Source: Frateuria terrea (lineage in GTDB: Bacteria > Pseudomonadota > Gammaproteobacteria > Xanthomonadales > Rhodanobacteraceae). Taken from it: a stretch of DNA of 64,000 nucleotides. This document shows, piece by piece, positions 53,000 to 61,628 of this stretch. Within the stretch, counting starts at the first letter, position 1; each line of letters opens with the position of its first letter. The notes below the pieces were generated by a model. That model was not told where the DNA came from. It saw only the letters and a list, made by a program, of their open reading frames with translations, and searched no databases. A program made the translations under genes and the position numbers. The DNA is taken from the NCBI RefSeq assembly GCF_900115705.1, contig NZ_FOXL01000004.1, positions 487,446 to 551,445 on the forward strand, written 5' to 3'.

Positions 53000-54004
53000 A
53001 TGAGCGACCCGACCGCGTTCCGCGCAGTACGCATCCGCAACGACGAGGCCGGTTACCGCGGCCGCATCGAAACGATGGCTGCCGATGCGCTCACGCCTGG
53101 CGAAATTCTGGTGAAGGTCGCCTGGTCCTCGGTCAACTACAAGGACGCGCTGGCCGGTACCGGCAAGGGCAAGATCCTGCGCCACTACCCGCTCAACGGC
53201 GGCATTGACCTGGCCGGTCATGTCGTGGCCTCGACCGACCGGGCGTTCAGGGAAGGCGACGAGGTGCTTTGCACCGGCAGCGGCCTTTCCGAAATCCGTG
53301 ACGGCGGCTATGCCGAGTACGCCCGGCTCGATGCGCGCTGGACCATGCCGCTGCCCGCCGATCTGTCCCTGCGTGAAAGCATGATCCTGGGCACCGCCGG
53401 CTTTACCGCGGCGCTGGCTCTGCTGCGCATGCAGGACAACCGCCAGAGTCCGGACCTCGGCCCGATCGCCATTACCGGTGCCAGCGGCGGCGTGGGGCAA
53501 CTCGCCATCGACATCTTCAGCCGCGCCGGCTACAAGGTGCACGCGATCAGCGGCAAGGTGGATCACTTCGGCCTGCTCCAAAGCCTGGGCGCCGCCGAAT
53601 GCATCGACCGCCACCAATTCGCCTTCAGCGGCAAGCCGATGGACTCGGCACGCTTCGGCGGCGCACTGGACAACGTCGGCGGGCCGATGCTGGCCGGGCT
53701 GCTGCCGCTGGTGGCGCCCTACGGCAACGTGGCGCTCTGCGGCAACGCCGGCGGCATCGCCTTCGACGGCACCGTCATGCCCTTCATCATCCGCGGCGTA
53801 AGCCTGCTCGGCATCGCCTCGGCCGGCACCGCACGGGACCTGCGCGAACGAATCTGGCAGCACCTGGGCAGCGACTGGAAACCACGCCACCTGGACCGCA
53901 TCGCCACCGACGAGGTCACCCTCGACCAGTTGCCGGCCGTGTTCGAGCGCATGCTGGCCGGCCAATCCTTCGGACGCACCCTCGTGCGCGTCGGCGGCGC
54001 ATGA
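53000..54004 (+). CDS. AcuI/YhdH-type acrylyl-CoA reductase (MDR family)
   Basis: A 334-residue NADPH-dependent medium-chain reductase starting MSDPTAFRAVRIRNDEAGYR, with an AAGGAGG ribosome-binding site just upstream. YhdH/AcuI-like motifs are VAWSSVNYKDALAGTGKGKI, NGGIDLAGHVVAS, LGTAGFTAALALLRM and the nucleotide-binding ITGASGGVGQLAIDIFSRAG. The family has no zinc ligands here. It reduces acryloyl-CoA to propionyl-CoA or acts as a quinone oxidoreductase. Which substrate applies is not clear. Confidence 0.9.
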   Translation: MSDPTAFRAVRIRNDEAGYRGRIETMAADALTPGEILVKVAWSSVNYKDALAGTGKGKILRHYPLNGGIDLAGHVVASTDRAFREGDEVLCTGSGLSEIRDGGYAEYARLDARWTMPLPADLSLRESMILGTAGFTAALALLRMQDNRQSPDLGPIAITGASGGVGQLAIDIFSRAGYKVHAISGKVDHFGLLQSLGAAECIDRHQFAFSGKPMDSARFGGALDNVGGPMLAGLLPLVAPYGNVALCGNAGGIAFDGTVMPFIIRGVSLLGIASAGTARDLRERIWQHLGSDWKPRHLDRIATDEVTLDQLPAVFERMLAGQSFGRTLVRVGGA

Positions 54005-54013
54005 AACCCACGC

Positions 54014-54042
54014 TTGGAAGCGCTCTCGGCGCGGCATAGAAT
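54014..54042 (+). promoter_or_regulatory. Promoter of the PilH-like regulator
   Basis: TTGGAA (54014-54019), 17-base spacer and TAGAAT (54037-54042) lie 29 bases before the ATG at 54072, with AAGGAA as ribosome-binding site. Confidence 0.55.
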
Positions 54043-54071
54043 CCACGACAATTACAAGGAACCCTTACCCC

Positions 54072-54437
54072 ATGGCACGAATCCTGATCGTCGACGATTC
54101 CCCGTCGCAGCTGCTGGGCCTCAAGCGCATCGTCGAAAAACTCGGCCATGAGTCGCTGACCGCCGAGGACGGCGCCGCGGGCGTCGAGGCGGCCAAGCGC
54201 GAGCGTCCCGATCTGATTCTGATGGACGTGGTGATGCCCAACCTCAATGGGTTCCAGGCCACACGCATCATCAGCAAGGACCCGGACACCGCGCACATCC
54301 CGGTGGTGCTGGTCACCACCAAGGACCAGGAAACCGATCGCGTGTGGGGCATGCGCCAGGGCGCCAAGGCTTACGTGACCAAGCCGATCAAGGAAGACGA
54401 ACTGGTTGCCACGATCAAGCCGCTGCTGCCGACCTGA
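54072..54437 (+). CDS. Single-domain response regulator, PilH-like
   Basis: A 121-residue stand-alone receiver domain: acidic pair in ILIVDDSPSQLLGLKRIVEK, phosphoacceptor in DLILMDVVMPNLNGFQATR, switch threonine in PVVLVTTKDQETDRVWGMRQ and the conserved lysine in GAKAYVTKPIKEDELV. This closely follows PilH of the twitching-motility Chp system, including the QETDRVWGMRQGA segment. The pil-chp genes are not adjacent in this window, so the assignment to pilus control is by similarity only. Confidence 0.85.
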   Translation: MARILIVDDSPSQLLGLKRIVEKLGHESLTAEDGAAGVEAAKRERPDLILMDVVMPNLNGFQATRIISKDPDTAHIPVVLVTTKDQETDRVWGMRQGAKAYVTKPIKEDELVATIKPLLPT

Positions 54438-54574
54438 TACGCCCCTTGGCCCTCGCCCTCTGGGCAGGGGGGCGAGGAGCCGGCATGGCGCATTTCCGGT
54501 TCTCAAAGCCCGACCTGCAGGCTCCCCCGCAAGCTGCCCTCACCCAGGCCCGCTCGCCTTGGAGAGGAGCAAGA
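54438..54574. other. Convergent gap between the PilH-like gene and cbpA
   Basis: About 137 bases, GC-rich, with no gene. No classical terminator with a U-run was recognised. Confidence 0.4.
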
Positions 54575-55474
54575 TCAGGCCCGCGGGTCGAAGCCCTCGA
54601 ACTGCTTTTGCAGGGTCTCGTACGCCTCGCGCTGGGCCTCGTTTTCGGCCGCCGGCGCACGGATGGACAGTTCCACCAATTGATCCCCGGCCGGGTTGCC
54701 GGGCAGGCCCCGTCCTTTCAGGCGCAGTTTACGTCCGGCTTGCGAACCCGCCGGGATGCGCAGATCCACCGCGCCCGCCAGAGTCGGCACCGGCACGGTC
54801 GCGCCCAGGGCGGCTTCCCACGGCGCCAGCGGCAACACGTGCAACACGTTCCTGCCCTCGAGCCTGAAGCGCGGATCATCGCGGATCGCCACCTCCAGCA
54901 GCAGGTCGCCATTCGGCCCACCGGCGGCACCTGGCTGGCCCTGGCCGCCCAGGCGGATCACCTGCCCGGGCAGGATACCGGCCGGAATCTTCACCTCCAG
55001 CACCCGCTCGTGGCCGCTGTTGTCCTGTAGCGCAAGGCGCGTACGTCCCCCATCGAAGGCGGTCTGCAGGTCGATCTGCACCTGCGCCTGCACATCGCGG
55101 CCGCGACGCGGCCGCGGCTGGCCACGGGTGCCGCCGGCGGCACGGCCGAACAGGCTCTCGAAGAAGTCGCTGAAGTCGCCGTCGCCACTGTCCCCGAATT
55201 CGAAACCGCCACCCTGCCCCCACCCCGGTGGCGGCCGGAACTGCTCGCCGCCGCGGTAACCGCCCGCGCGCAGCTGATCGTAGGCGCGGCGCTTTTCCGG
55301 ATCGCGCAGGGCCTCGTTGGCTTCGTTGATGGCCTTGAAGCGCTCTTCGGCACCCGGCTCCTTGTTCTTGTCCGGGTGATACTGCCGCGCCAGCTTGCGG
55401 TACGCCGATTTGATCTCGGTCTCGCTGGCATCAGGTTTCACCCCGAGGATGTCGTAATAGTCTTTGAATTCCAC
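54575..55474 (-). CDS. cbpA: DnaJ-like co-chaperone, CbpA type
   Basis: A 299-residue class B J-protein starting [20 protein letters not shown]. The J domain has HPD at residues 33-35. A Gly/Phe-rich linker (about 72-115) follows, then two C-terminal substrate-binding domains ([40 protein letters not shown]) without a zinc finger. It stimulates DnaK under stress. It is 88 bases downstream of hsp20 on the same strand, so the two are probably co-expressed stress genes. Confidence 0.93.
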   Translation of the reverse strand: MEFKDYYDILGVKPDASETEIKSAYRKLARQYHPDKNKEPGAEERFKAINEANEALRDPEKRRAYDQLRAGGYRGGEQFRPPPGWGQGGGFEFGDSGDGDFSDFFESLFGRAAGGTRGQPRPRRGRDVQAQVQIDLQTAFDGGRTRLALQDNSGHERVLEVKIPAGILPGQVIRLGGQGQPGAAGGPNGDLLLEVAIRDDPRFRLEGRNVLHVLPLAPWEAALGATVPVPTLAGAVDLRIPAGSQAGRKLRLKGRGLPGNPAGDQLVELSIRAPAAENEAQREAYETLQKQFEGFDPRA

Positions 55475-55562
55475 TGCCCTTCCTCGGCAAGACTGCGCAG
55501 ACGGGCGACCCGCCGCGGATACGCTCCGCGAGGGGCCGCCCGGGACAAGCTAAGAGGCCCGC

Positions 55563-56066
55563 TCAGTGGCTGCCGGACGGATTGCCGCTGCCCGACCCGC
55601 TGGCGCTGCTGCCGCCTTGCTCCGTCGAAATGGAGATGCGCCGGGGTGTGGTCTCGGCACGCTTGGGGATCACGATCTCCAGCACGCCGTGCCGGCCGAC
55701 CGCGGTGATACCGTCAGGATCGGCGCTGTCCGGCAGCGCGAATCGGCGGTGGAACGTGCCGTGCGCGCGCTCGATGCGGGTGAAACGCCCCGTCTGCTCC
55801 TGGTTCTGCACGGTCCTCTCGCCCTTGATGGTGAGGATGCCCTTTTCCATGCTGACCTCGATGTCCGCTGGGTCCACACCCGGGACGTCCACGAAGATCA
55901 CGAAGCGCCGGTCCTCTTCCTTGATGTCCACGCGCGGCGCCCATTGGCTGGTCACCACGTTGGACGGGTCGCTCTCGTCCTGCTGGAAAAAGCGGTCGAA
56001 GGCATGGCGGATCTCCTCGGGGAACGCGCCGGCGGCATTCCACCTCAGGTTGCGGTTCGAACTCAT
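55563..56066 (-). CDS. Small heat-shock protein, Hsp20/alpha-crystallin family
   Basis: A 167-residue protein starting MSSNRNLRWNAAGAFPEEIR, with a strong GGAGGAA ribosome-binding site. The alpha-crystallin domain runs from about residue 45 to 140: WAPRVDIKEEDRRFVIFVDV, PGVDPADIEVSMEKGILTIK and GER at its core, and GVLEIVIPKR with the C-terminal I-x-I-like anchor ISIS nearby. A Ser/Gly-rich tail follows. It binds denatured proteins without ATP. A sigma-32-like promoter and an 11-bp inverted repeat precede it. Confidence 0.93.
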   Translation of the reverse strand: MSSNRNLRWNAAGAFPEEIRHAFDRFFQQDESDPSNVVTSQWAPRVDIKEEDRRFVIFVDVPGVDPADIEVSMEKGILTIKGERTVQNQEQTGRFTRIERAHGTFHRRFALPDSADPDGITAVGRHGVLEIVIPKRAETTPRRISISTEQGGSSASGSGSGNPSGSH

Positions 56067-56094
56067 GGCTGATTCCTCCAGAAAAGTCACGGCG

Positions 56095-56139
56095 AGCGCC
56101 GCTTGTCCCAAAAGTAGGTGCAAGCGGCGCTGATTCAAG
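56095..56139 (-). promoter_or_regulatory. hsp20 sigma-32-like promoter overlapping an 11-bp inverted repeat
   Basis: On the minus strand CTTGAA (56134-56139), a 13-base spacer and CACCTACT (56113-56120) form a moderate sigma-32 match. AGCGCCGCTTG (56121-56131 on the minus strand) and CAAGCGGCGCT (56095-56105) are a perfect 11-bp inverted repeat with a 15-base loop, which spans the -10 and the transcript start. It could be a repressor operator or a leader hairpin. Confidence 0.5.
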
Positions 56140-56193
56140 GCGACAGCTGGCGCGGCGGGGTTTACGATGCCTGCCCACCCTCGGACAAAGCCC

Positions 56194-56709
56194 ATGAGCA
56201 TCCAGATCGGCCAGCCCCTGCCGGACCTCGAAGTGGCCGTGATCGAGGACGGCGCCCCCGTCCGGCGCATGCCCTCCGCCAGCCTGCTCGGCGGTCCCCG
56301 GGTCGTGCTGTTCGCCGTGCCCGGCGCCTTCACGCCGACCTGTTCGGATCACCACCTGCCAGGCTACGTGCAGCATTTCCGCGACTTTCGCGAACGCGGC
56401 ATCGAGGTGTTCGGCATGGCCGTGAACGATGCCTACGTCATGCAGGCGTGGGCGGCCATCCAACAGGTGCCGCAAGGCCTCAGGCTCCTGGCTGACGGCA
56501 ACGGAAGCTTCACGCGCGCGCTGGGCCTGGAGTTCGATGGCACCGCCTACGGCATGGGCGTGCGCGCCCGCCGCTTCGCGCTGTACGCCGAACACGGAGT
56601 CGTGCGCCAATTGCACGTCGAGGCACCGGGGGAATTCCGCGTATCCACAGCCGAGGCGATGCTGCAGGCACTTACGCCAGGCACCGATACGCCGGCAACG
56701 ATGGGCTGA
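56194..56709 (+). CDS. Peroxiredoxin, Prx5/AhpE-like (atypical 2-Cys or 1-Cys)
   Basis: A 171-residue protein starting MSIQIGQPLPDLEVAVIEDG. The peroxidatic cysteine is in VPGAFTPTCSDHHLPGYVQH, the Prx5 signature, and a conserved arginine lies further on. A later segment, GMGVRARRFALYAEHGVVRQ, aligns with the family C-terminal core, where other members often have RSxRYALxxxDGxV. It reduces hydrogen peroxide and alkyl hydroperoxides with glutathione/glutaredoxin or thioredoxin. No second cysteine is visible after residue 55, so a 1-Cys mechanism is likely. Confidence 0.9.
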   Translation: MSIQIGQPLPDLEVAVIEDGAPVRRMPSASLLGGPRVVLFAVPGAFTPTCSDHHLPGYVQHFRDFRERGIEVFGMAVNDAYVMQAWAAIQQVPQGLRLLADGNGSFTRALGLEFDGTAYGMGVRARRFALYAEHGVVRQLHVEAPGEFRVSTAEAMLQALTPGTDTPATMG

Positions 56710-56826
56710 CCCGCACCATCCTCTGCGCCGGTTGCGCGCGAGTCGAAGCGACGAGGACTTTCCGTAGTACGCGACACCCGCAACACCTGCTCCGCACACA
56801 ACCCGATCGCAAGGAGGAAAGCTGCC

Positions 56827-57240
56827 ATGCATGACTCGTATTCCAGCAAGTACGACGACGGGCTGCTCCTGCTGGCCCGCATCCTGATGATGGCCCTGTT
56901 CGTCCTGTTCGGCTGGAGCAAGCTGACCGATTTCTCCGGGACGGCCGCCTACATGGCGAGCCAGGGCCTGCCGCTCCCCACGCTGGTGGCGGCCGTGGTC
57001 GTCCTTATGGAGTTCTTCGTTGGATTGGCGCTCGTGCTCGGCTTCTACACGCGGCCGCTGGCCTTGCTGCTCGCCCTGTATACGCTAGGGACGGCGCTGA
57101 TCGGGCATCACTTCTGGACGATGGCCGGTGCCGACCGCATGGCCAACGCGATCAATTTCTACAAGAACCTCGCCATCATGGGCGGCCTGTTGCTGTTGTA
57201 CGTCACGGGGCCCGGAAAATACTCGCTCGATCGGCGTTAG
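56827..57240 (+). CDS. DoxX-family membrane protein
   Basis: A 137-residue protein with four hydrophobic helices (about residues 13-33, 51-73, 76-95, 112-128). It has the DoxX pattern LLLLARILMMALFVLFGWSK, LTDFSGTAAYMASQGLPLPT and VVVLMEFFVGLALVLGFYTR. AAGGAGGAAA precedes the ATG. DoxX proteins are linked to redox and thiol-stress membrane complexes, but their biochemical role is not well defined. The neighbouring peroxiredoxin fits an oxidative-stress context. A strong terminator follows. Confidence 0.88.
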   Translation: MHDSYSSKYDDGLLLLARILMMALFVLFGWSKLTDFSGTAAYMASQGLPLPTLVAAVVVLMEFFVGLALVLGFYTRPLALLLALYTLGTALIGHHFWTMAGADRMANAINFYKNLAIMGGLLLLYVTGPGKYSLDRR

Positions 57241-57269
57241 CATCGCGGCCGAGCGGCGTCCTCCATAAT

Positions 57270-57299
57270 AAAAAAAGCCCCGGTAACCCGGGGCTTTTT
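57270..57299. terminator. Bidirectional intrinsic terminator, doxX/gyrA
   Basis: AAAAAGCCCCGG-N4-CCGGGGCTTTTT is a 12-bp perfect palindrome with A and T runs on both sides. It ends transcripts of doxX (plus) and gyrA (minus). Confidence 0.92.
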
Positions 57300-57311
57300 G
57301 CGACCGACTGG

Positions 57312-59918
57312 TCAGGCTTCGCCCGTTCCTTCCTGGACCGGCGTCGGGCCTTCCGGGGCAACGCCTTCGCCCAGCTCTGCATCTTCGCCGTTGCCTTCCT
57401 CGGCATCGAGCCTCACTACGCTGACCAGGCTTTCATCGGCCGGCAGGCGGATCAGGGTGACGCCCTGGGTATTGCGGCCAAGCTGGGAGATCCCCCCGAC
57501 GCGGGTGCGTACCAGCGTGCCCTGGTTGGAGATCAACATCAGCTCGTGCCCTTCGGTGGCCTGCACCGCGGCGACCAGTGGGCCGTTGCGCTCGGAACAC
57601 TGGATGCCGATCATGCCCTGGGTGCCGCGACCCTTCTTGGTGAACTCCTCCAGCGGCGTGCGTTTGCCATAGCCGCGTTCGGTGGCGGTGAGGATGTCGC
57701 CCTCGGCGGCCACGATCAGCGAAACCACTTCGGCACCGTCGGCCAGGCGCATGCCGCGCACGCCCGTGGCGGTACGGCCCATCGAGCGCACGGTGTTCTC
57801 GTCGAAGCGGTTGACCTTGCCGTTGGAGGCGAACAGCAGGATGTCGCTGTTGCCGTTGGTGATCGCCACGTCGACCAGCGCATCGCCCTCATCCAGGTTG
57901 ATCGCGATCTTGCCGCGCTGCAGCTGGAAGGCGAATTCGGTGAGCGGCGTCTTCTTCACCGTGCCGCCCTTGGTGGCGAAGAACACGTAGCACTCGGGGC
58001 TGTACTCGCGGATCGGCAGCACCGCCTGCACCTTCTCGCCCTCGCCCAACGGCAGCAGGTTGACCATCGGCTTGCCGCGGGCGCCGGGGCCCGCTTCGGG
58101 CATCTGGTAGACCTTGAGCCAGTAGACGCGGCCGGTGCTGGTGAAGGTCAACAGCGTGTCGTGGGTGTTGACCACCCACAGCTGCTCGACGAAATCCTCG
58201 TCCTTCAGCGCGGAGGCCGAGCGCCCCTTGCCGCCGCGCTTCTGCGCGCGATAGGTGCTGGCCGGCTGGCGCTTGACGTAGCCGGTGTGCGATAGCGTGA
58301 CCACCATGTCTTCCGGCGCGATCAGGTCGAGGACGTTCAGGTCCTCCTGCGAGTGCTGGATCTCGGTACGGCGCGCGTCGCCGTATTCGGCCTTGATGAC
58401 CTCCAGTTCCTCGCGGATCAACTTCAGCAGCACTTCCGGGTTTTCGAGAATCTCGATCAGGCCGCGGATGGTCTCCAGGATCTGCCGGTACTCGTCGGAA
58501 AGCTTCTCCTGCTCCAGCCCAGTCAGGCGGTGCAGGCGCATCGCCAGGATTTCCTGTGCCTGCACGTCCGAGAGCTGGTAGCCATCGGACTTCAGGCCAT
58601 CGCGCGGGTCCATGTCCTCCGGCCGCGAGGCTTCGGCGCCCGCGGCGGCCAGCAACGTGCCGACCATGCCCGGCTGCCACTTGCGCGCAAGCATCCGCTC
58701 GCGCGCCTCGGCCGGCGAGGCGGAGTTCCTGATCAGCTCGATCATCTCGTCGATGTTGGCCAGCGCGACGGTCAGGCCTTCGAGGATGTGCGCGCGGGCG
58801 CGCGCCTTGCGCAGATCGAAGATGGTGCGCCGGGTCACCACCTCGCGGCGGTGGCGGATGAAGGCCTCGAGGATCTCCTTGAGGTTCAGCAGGCGCGGCT
58901 GGCCGTCCAGCAACGCCACCATGTTGATGCCGAACGTCACCTGCAGCTGCGTCTGCAGGAACAGGTTGTTGAGCACCACGTCGGCCATCGCGTCGCGGCG
59001 CACCTCGATCACGATGCGCATGCCGTCCTTGTCGGACTCGTCGCGCAGTTCGCTGATGCCCTCGAGCTTCTTCTCCTTGACCAGCTCGGCGATCTTCTCG
59101 ATCAGCCGGGCCTTGTTCACCTGATACGGCAGCTCGTGGACGAGGATCGTCTCGCGGCCGTTGGCCTCGGTCTCGATCTCCGTGCGGGCCCGCACGAGGA
59201 TGCGGCCGCGGCCGGTGCGGTAGGCCTCGACGATGCCGGCGGCGCCGTTGATGATGCCGGCTGTCGGGAAATCGGGCCCCGGGATGTACTGCATCAGCTC
59301 ATCGACCGAGAGCGAAGGCTCGTCGATCAGCGCGATGGTGCCGGCGATCACCTCGTTGAGGTTGTGCGGCGGAACGTTGGTGGCCATACCCACCGCGATG
59401 CCGGCCGAACCGTTGATCAGCAGGTTCGGTACGCGCGTGGGCAGCACCAGCGGTTCGCTTTCGCTCTCGTCGTAGTTCGGCCCGAAGTCGACCGTTTCCT
59501 TGTCGATGTCCGCCAGCAGCTCGTGGGTAAGGCGCGACATGCGCACCTCGGTGTAACGCATCGCCGCGGCATTGTCGCCGTCGACCGAACCGAAGTTGCC
59601 CTGGCCATCGACCAGCATGTAGCGCAGCGAGAACGGCTGGGCCATGCGCACGATCGCGTCGTAGACGGACGCGTCTCCGTGCGGGTGGTACTTACCGATC
59701 ACGTCGCCGACCACGCGGGCGGACTTCTTGTACGGCTTGTTCCAGGCGTTGCCCAGTTCGTTCATCGCAAACAGAACCCGGCGATGCACGGGCTTCAGGC
59801 CATCGCGTACGTCAGGGAGGGCGCGTCCCACGATCACGCTCATGGCGTAATCGAGGTAGCTCTGGCGCATCTCGTCTTCGATGTTGACGCGGATGACTTC
59901 TTTGGCGAGTTCTGCCAT
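57312..59918 (-). CDS. gyrA: DNA gyrase subunit A
   Basis: An 868-residue protein starting [20 protein letters not shown]. The ATG at 59918 is chosen over one at 60005, which would read through the leader hairpin. The breakage-reunion domain has catalytic Y122 in [12 protein letters not shown]. The C-terminal beta-pinwheel carries the GyrA box in [12 protein letters not shown]. It cuts and rejoins DNA to introduce negative supercoils with GyrB. In the quinolone-determining region the sequence is [17 protein letters not shown]: residue 83 is alanine and 84 serine, where E. coli has S83 and A84; D87 is kept. Confidence 0.98.
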   Translation of the reverse strand: MAELAKEVIRVNIEDEMRQSYLDYAMSVIVGRALPDVRDGLKPVHRRVLFAMNELGNAWNKPYKKSARVVGDVIGKYHPHGDASVYDAIVRMAQPFSLRYMLVDGQGNFGSVDGDNAAAMRYTEVRMSRLTHELLADIDKETVDFGPNYDESESEPLVLPTRVPNLLINGSAGIAVGMATNVPPHNLNEVIAGTIALIDEPSLSVDELMQYIPGPDFPTAGIINGAAGIVEAYRTGRGRILVRARTEIETEANGRETILVHELPYQVNKARLIEKIAELVKEKKLEGISELRDESDKDGMRIVIEVRRDAMADVVLNNLFLQTQLQVTFGINMVALLDGQPRLLNLKEILEAFIRHRREVVTRRTIFDLRKARARAHILEGLTVALANIDEMIELIRNSASPAEARERMLARKWQPGMVGTLLAAAGAEASRPEDMDPRDGLKSDGYQLSDVQAQEILAMRLHRLTGLEQEKLSDEYRQILETIRGLIEILENPEVLLKLIREELEVIKAEYGDARRTEIQHSQEDLNVLDLIAPEDMVVTLSHTGYVKRQPASTYRAQKRGGKGRSASALKDEDFVEQLWVVNTHDTLLTFTSTGRVYWLKVYQMPEAGPGARGKPMVNLLPLGEGEKVQAVLPIREYSPECYVFFATKGGTVKKTPLTEFAFQLQRGKIAINLDEGDALVDVAITNGNSDILLFASNGKVNRFDENTVRSMGRTATGVRGMRLADGAEVVSLIVAAEGDILTATERGYGKRTPLEEFTKKGRGTQGMIGIQCSERNGPLVAAVQATEGHELMLISNQGTLVRTRVGGISQLGRNTQGVTLIRLPADESLVSVVRLDAEEGNGEDAELGEGVAPEGPTPVQEGTGEA

Positions 59919-59950
59919 CAATCGGCTTCCCAGTCGGCTTCCATGGAACC

Positions 59951-59996
59951 AAAAAAGGCCGCGCAGCCCGCGCTTCGTGCACGCGGTTGCGCGGCC
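59951..59996 (-). terminator. Terminator or attenuator hairpin in the gyrA leader
   Basis: On the minus strand GGCCGCGCA / TGCGCGGCC are the outer arms of a long, slightly imperfect stem (59957-59965 with 59988-59996), inner arms CCGCG/CGCGG, followed by six T residues (59951-59956). It lies only 33 bases before the gyrA ATG. If transcripts start at the extended -10 at 60013-60021, it lies within the gyrA leader; otherwise it just ends mtnA-gtrA transcripts. Confidence 0.75.
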
Positions 59997-60012
59997 CTCA
60001 AGCAATCGTGAA

Positions 60013-60021
60013 ATTGTACCA
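60013..60021 (-). promoter_or_regulatory. Extended -10 promoter for gyrA
   Basis: TGGTACAAT on the minus strand is an extended -10 (TGn plus TACAAT, five of six consensus). No good -35 is visible. It lies about 17 bases before the leader hairpin, the only promoter-like sequence found between gtrA and gyrA. Confidence 0.45.
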
Positions 60022-60067
60022 CGAATGCGCCAGGAAAGCCCTTATTTTTGTCTTTTAAAACAAGACG

Positions 60068-60478
60068 TTAGACGGCACGTTTTGGCCGACGGAAAAGCAC
60101 GCCGCGCGCCGTCGAAAAATTGACCAGCGCCGCGACCGCCGACCCGGCCGCGGCGGGCAATGCAGGCCACCGCCGCAGCGGTTCGAAGGCCAGCAGGAGC
60201 GCCGCGTAGATGGCGTAGTTGACGCATGCACCCACGCCCATCAGCGCGAGCCAGTGCAGCCATTCGGCGGCGGCCGAATGGCCACTGTCGCGATGGGCGA
60301 AGGTATGCCGGCGGTTCCAGGCCCAGGTCACCGTGGCCGCCAGCAAAAACGAAAGCACTCGCGCCAGGTAGGGATTCCAGCCGCCCCATACGACCAGCGC
60401 CTGCACGGTGCCGGCGTCGACGACCAGGCCGAGCACGCCACCGATGGCGAACATGCCGATCTCGCGGCGCAATCTCAC
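60068..60478 (-). CDS. GtrA-family membrane protein
   Basis: A 136-residue protein. A GTG start at 60478 overlaps the mtnA stop (GTGA, 60475-60478). Four hydrophobic helices are predicted, with the family motif [12 protein letters not shown] after the second helix, and [14 protein letters not shown], similar to the GtrA ending. GtrA-like proteins flip or translocate lipid-linked sugars for cell-surface glycosylation. No glycosyltransferase is adjacent; the coupling to mtnA is probably an accident of gene order. Confidence 0.82.
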   Translation of the reverse strand: MRLRREIGMFAIGGVLGLVVDAGTVQALVVWGGWNPYLARVLSFLLAATVTWAWNRRHTFAHRDSGHSAAAEWLHWLALMGVGACVNYAIYAALLLAFEPLRRWPALPAAAGSAVAALVNFSTARGVLFRRPKRAV

Positions 60479-61503
60479 CGGCCGAAGACCGCCTGCATGA
60501 CCGGCTCGTTCGGCCGTTCGATCACCCCGCGCTCGGTGACGATCGCGTCGATCAGCTCCGCGGGGGTGACATCGAACACCGGGTTCCAGGCCTGCGCGCC
60601 CTCGACCACCGTACGGCGCCCGCCGGTGGACAGCAGCTCGTCGGCGTGGCGCAGCTCGATCTCGATTGCCTCGCCGTTGGGCGTGGCCATGTCCACCGTC
60701 GAGGACGGGGCCACCACCATGAACTTCACGCCGTGGTGGCGCGCGGCGATGGCCAGTTGGTAGGTGCCGATCTTGTTGGCGGTATCGCCGTTGGCCGCGA
60801 TCCGGTCCGCACCCACGATCACCCATTGCACCTTGCCCGAGCGCATCAGGTGCGCGGCCGCCGAGTCGGCGATCAGGTGCGCAGGAATTTTGTCGCGGAT
60901 CAGCTCGTACATGGTCAGGCGCGCGCCCTGCTGCCAGGGACGTGTCTCGCCGGCGAACACCTCGTCGATCCGCCCGGCTGCGACCCCCGCGCGGATGACG
61001 CCCAGTGCAGTCCCGTAGCCGGCGGTGGCCAGCGAGCCGGTGTTGCAATGGGTCAGCACGCCCGAGCCGGGCGCGATCAGCGCGGCGCCCAGCTCGCCCA
61101 TGTGGCGGTTGGCGGCCAGATCCTCGTCCTGGATCGCCTGCGCTTCGCGCTCGAGCGCGGCGGCGCCCACGCCCGCGACGATGCGCGCCTTCATGCGATC
61201 GAGCGCCCACATCAGGTTGACCGCGGTCGGCCGTGCGGCCCGCAGCATGGCCAGCACCGGATCCAGCGGCGCGCCTTGCTGTGCCGCCAGCACAACGCCC
61301 CAGGCGGCAGCAATGCCGATCGCCGGTGCGCCGCGCACCGCAAGGTCGCGGATCGCCTGCGTCACCTGGTCGGCATCGCGGCATTCGATCCAGCGTTCCT
61401 CACCGGGCAGCAGCCGCTGGTCGAGCAGGCACAGGCGATCGCCGCGCCACTGCACGGCGCGGATGGTGTCGTGCTCGCGATCCGGTTCGGTCGAGGTGTT
61501 CAT
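60475..61503 (-). CDS. mtnA: S-methyl-5-thioribose-1-phosphate isomerase
   Basis: A 342-residue enzyme starting [20 protein letters not shown]; an ATG at 61542 is possible. Family motifs are [20 protein letters not shown], the catalytic cysteine in [20 protein letters not shown] and the catalytic aspartate in [20 protein letters not shown]. It converts methylthioribose-1-phosphate to methylthioribulose-1-phosphate in the methionine salvage pathway. Other mtn genes are not in the window. Confidence 0.96.
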   Translation of the reverse strand: MNTSTEPDREHDTIRAVQWRGDRLCLLDQRLLPGEERWIECRDADQVTQAIRDLAVRGAPAIGIAAAWGVVLAAQQGAPLDPVLAMLRAARPTAVNLMWALDRMKARIVAGVGAAALEREAQAIQDEDLAANRHMGELGAALIAPGSGVLTHCNTGSLATAGYGTALGVIRAGVAAGRIDEVFAGETRPWQQGARLTMYELIRDKIPAHLIADSAAAHLMRSGKVQWVIVGADRIAANGDTANKIGTYQLAIAARHHGVKFMVVAPSSTVDMATPNGEAIEIELRHADELLSTGGRRTVVEGAQAWNPVFDVTPAELIDAIVTERGVIERPNEPVMQAVFGR

Positions 61504-61628
61504 AAGCGTGCAATCACGGGGAATGATCGAAAAGCCTAGCATGCGTCAACGCACACGCTGCGTAGGGTGGGCTTCAGCCGACCATTGGGCTTGCGATGAT
61601 GACCTGGCAGGCCCGACCCGCCCTGCGG
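61504..61628. repeat. Intergenic region with a REP-like repeat start
   Basis: GTAGGGTGGGCTTCAGCCGA at about 61563-61582 resembles the palindromic repeat at 14421 and the AGGGTGGGC at about 37483. A following ATTGGGCTTGC may be part of the same degenerate palindrome. No terminator with a U-run was seen after phaC and mtnA. Confidence 0.35.
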
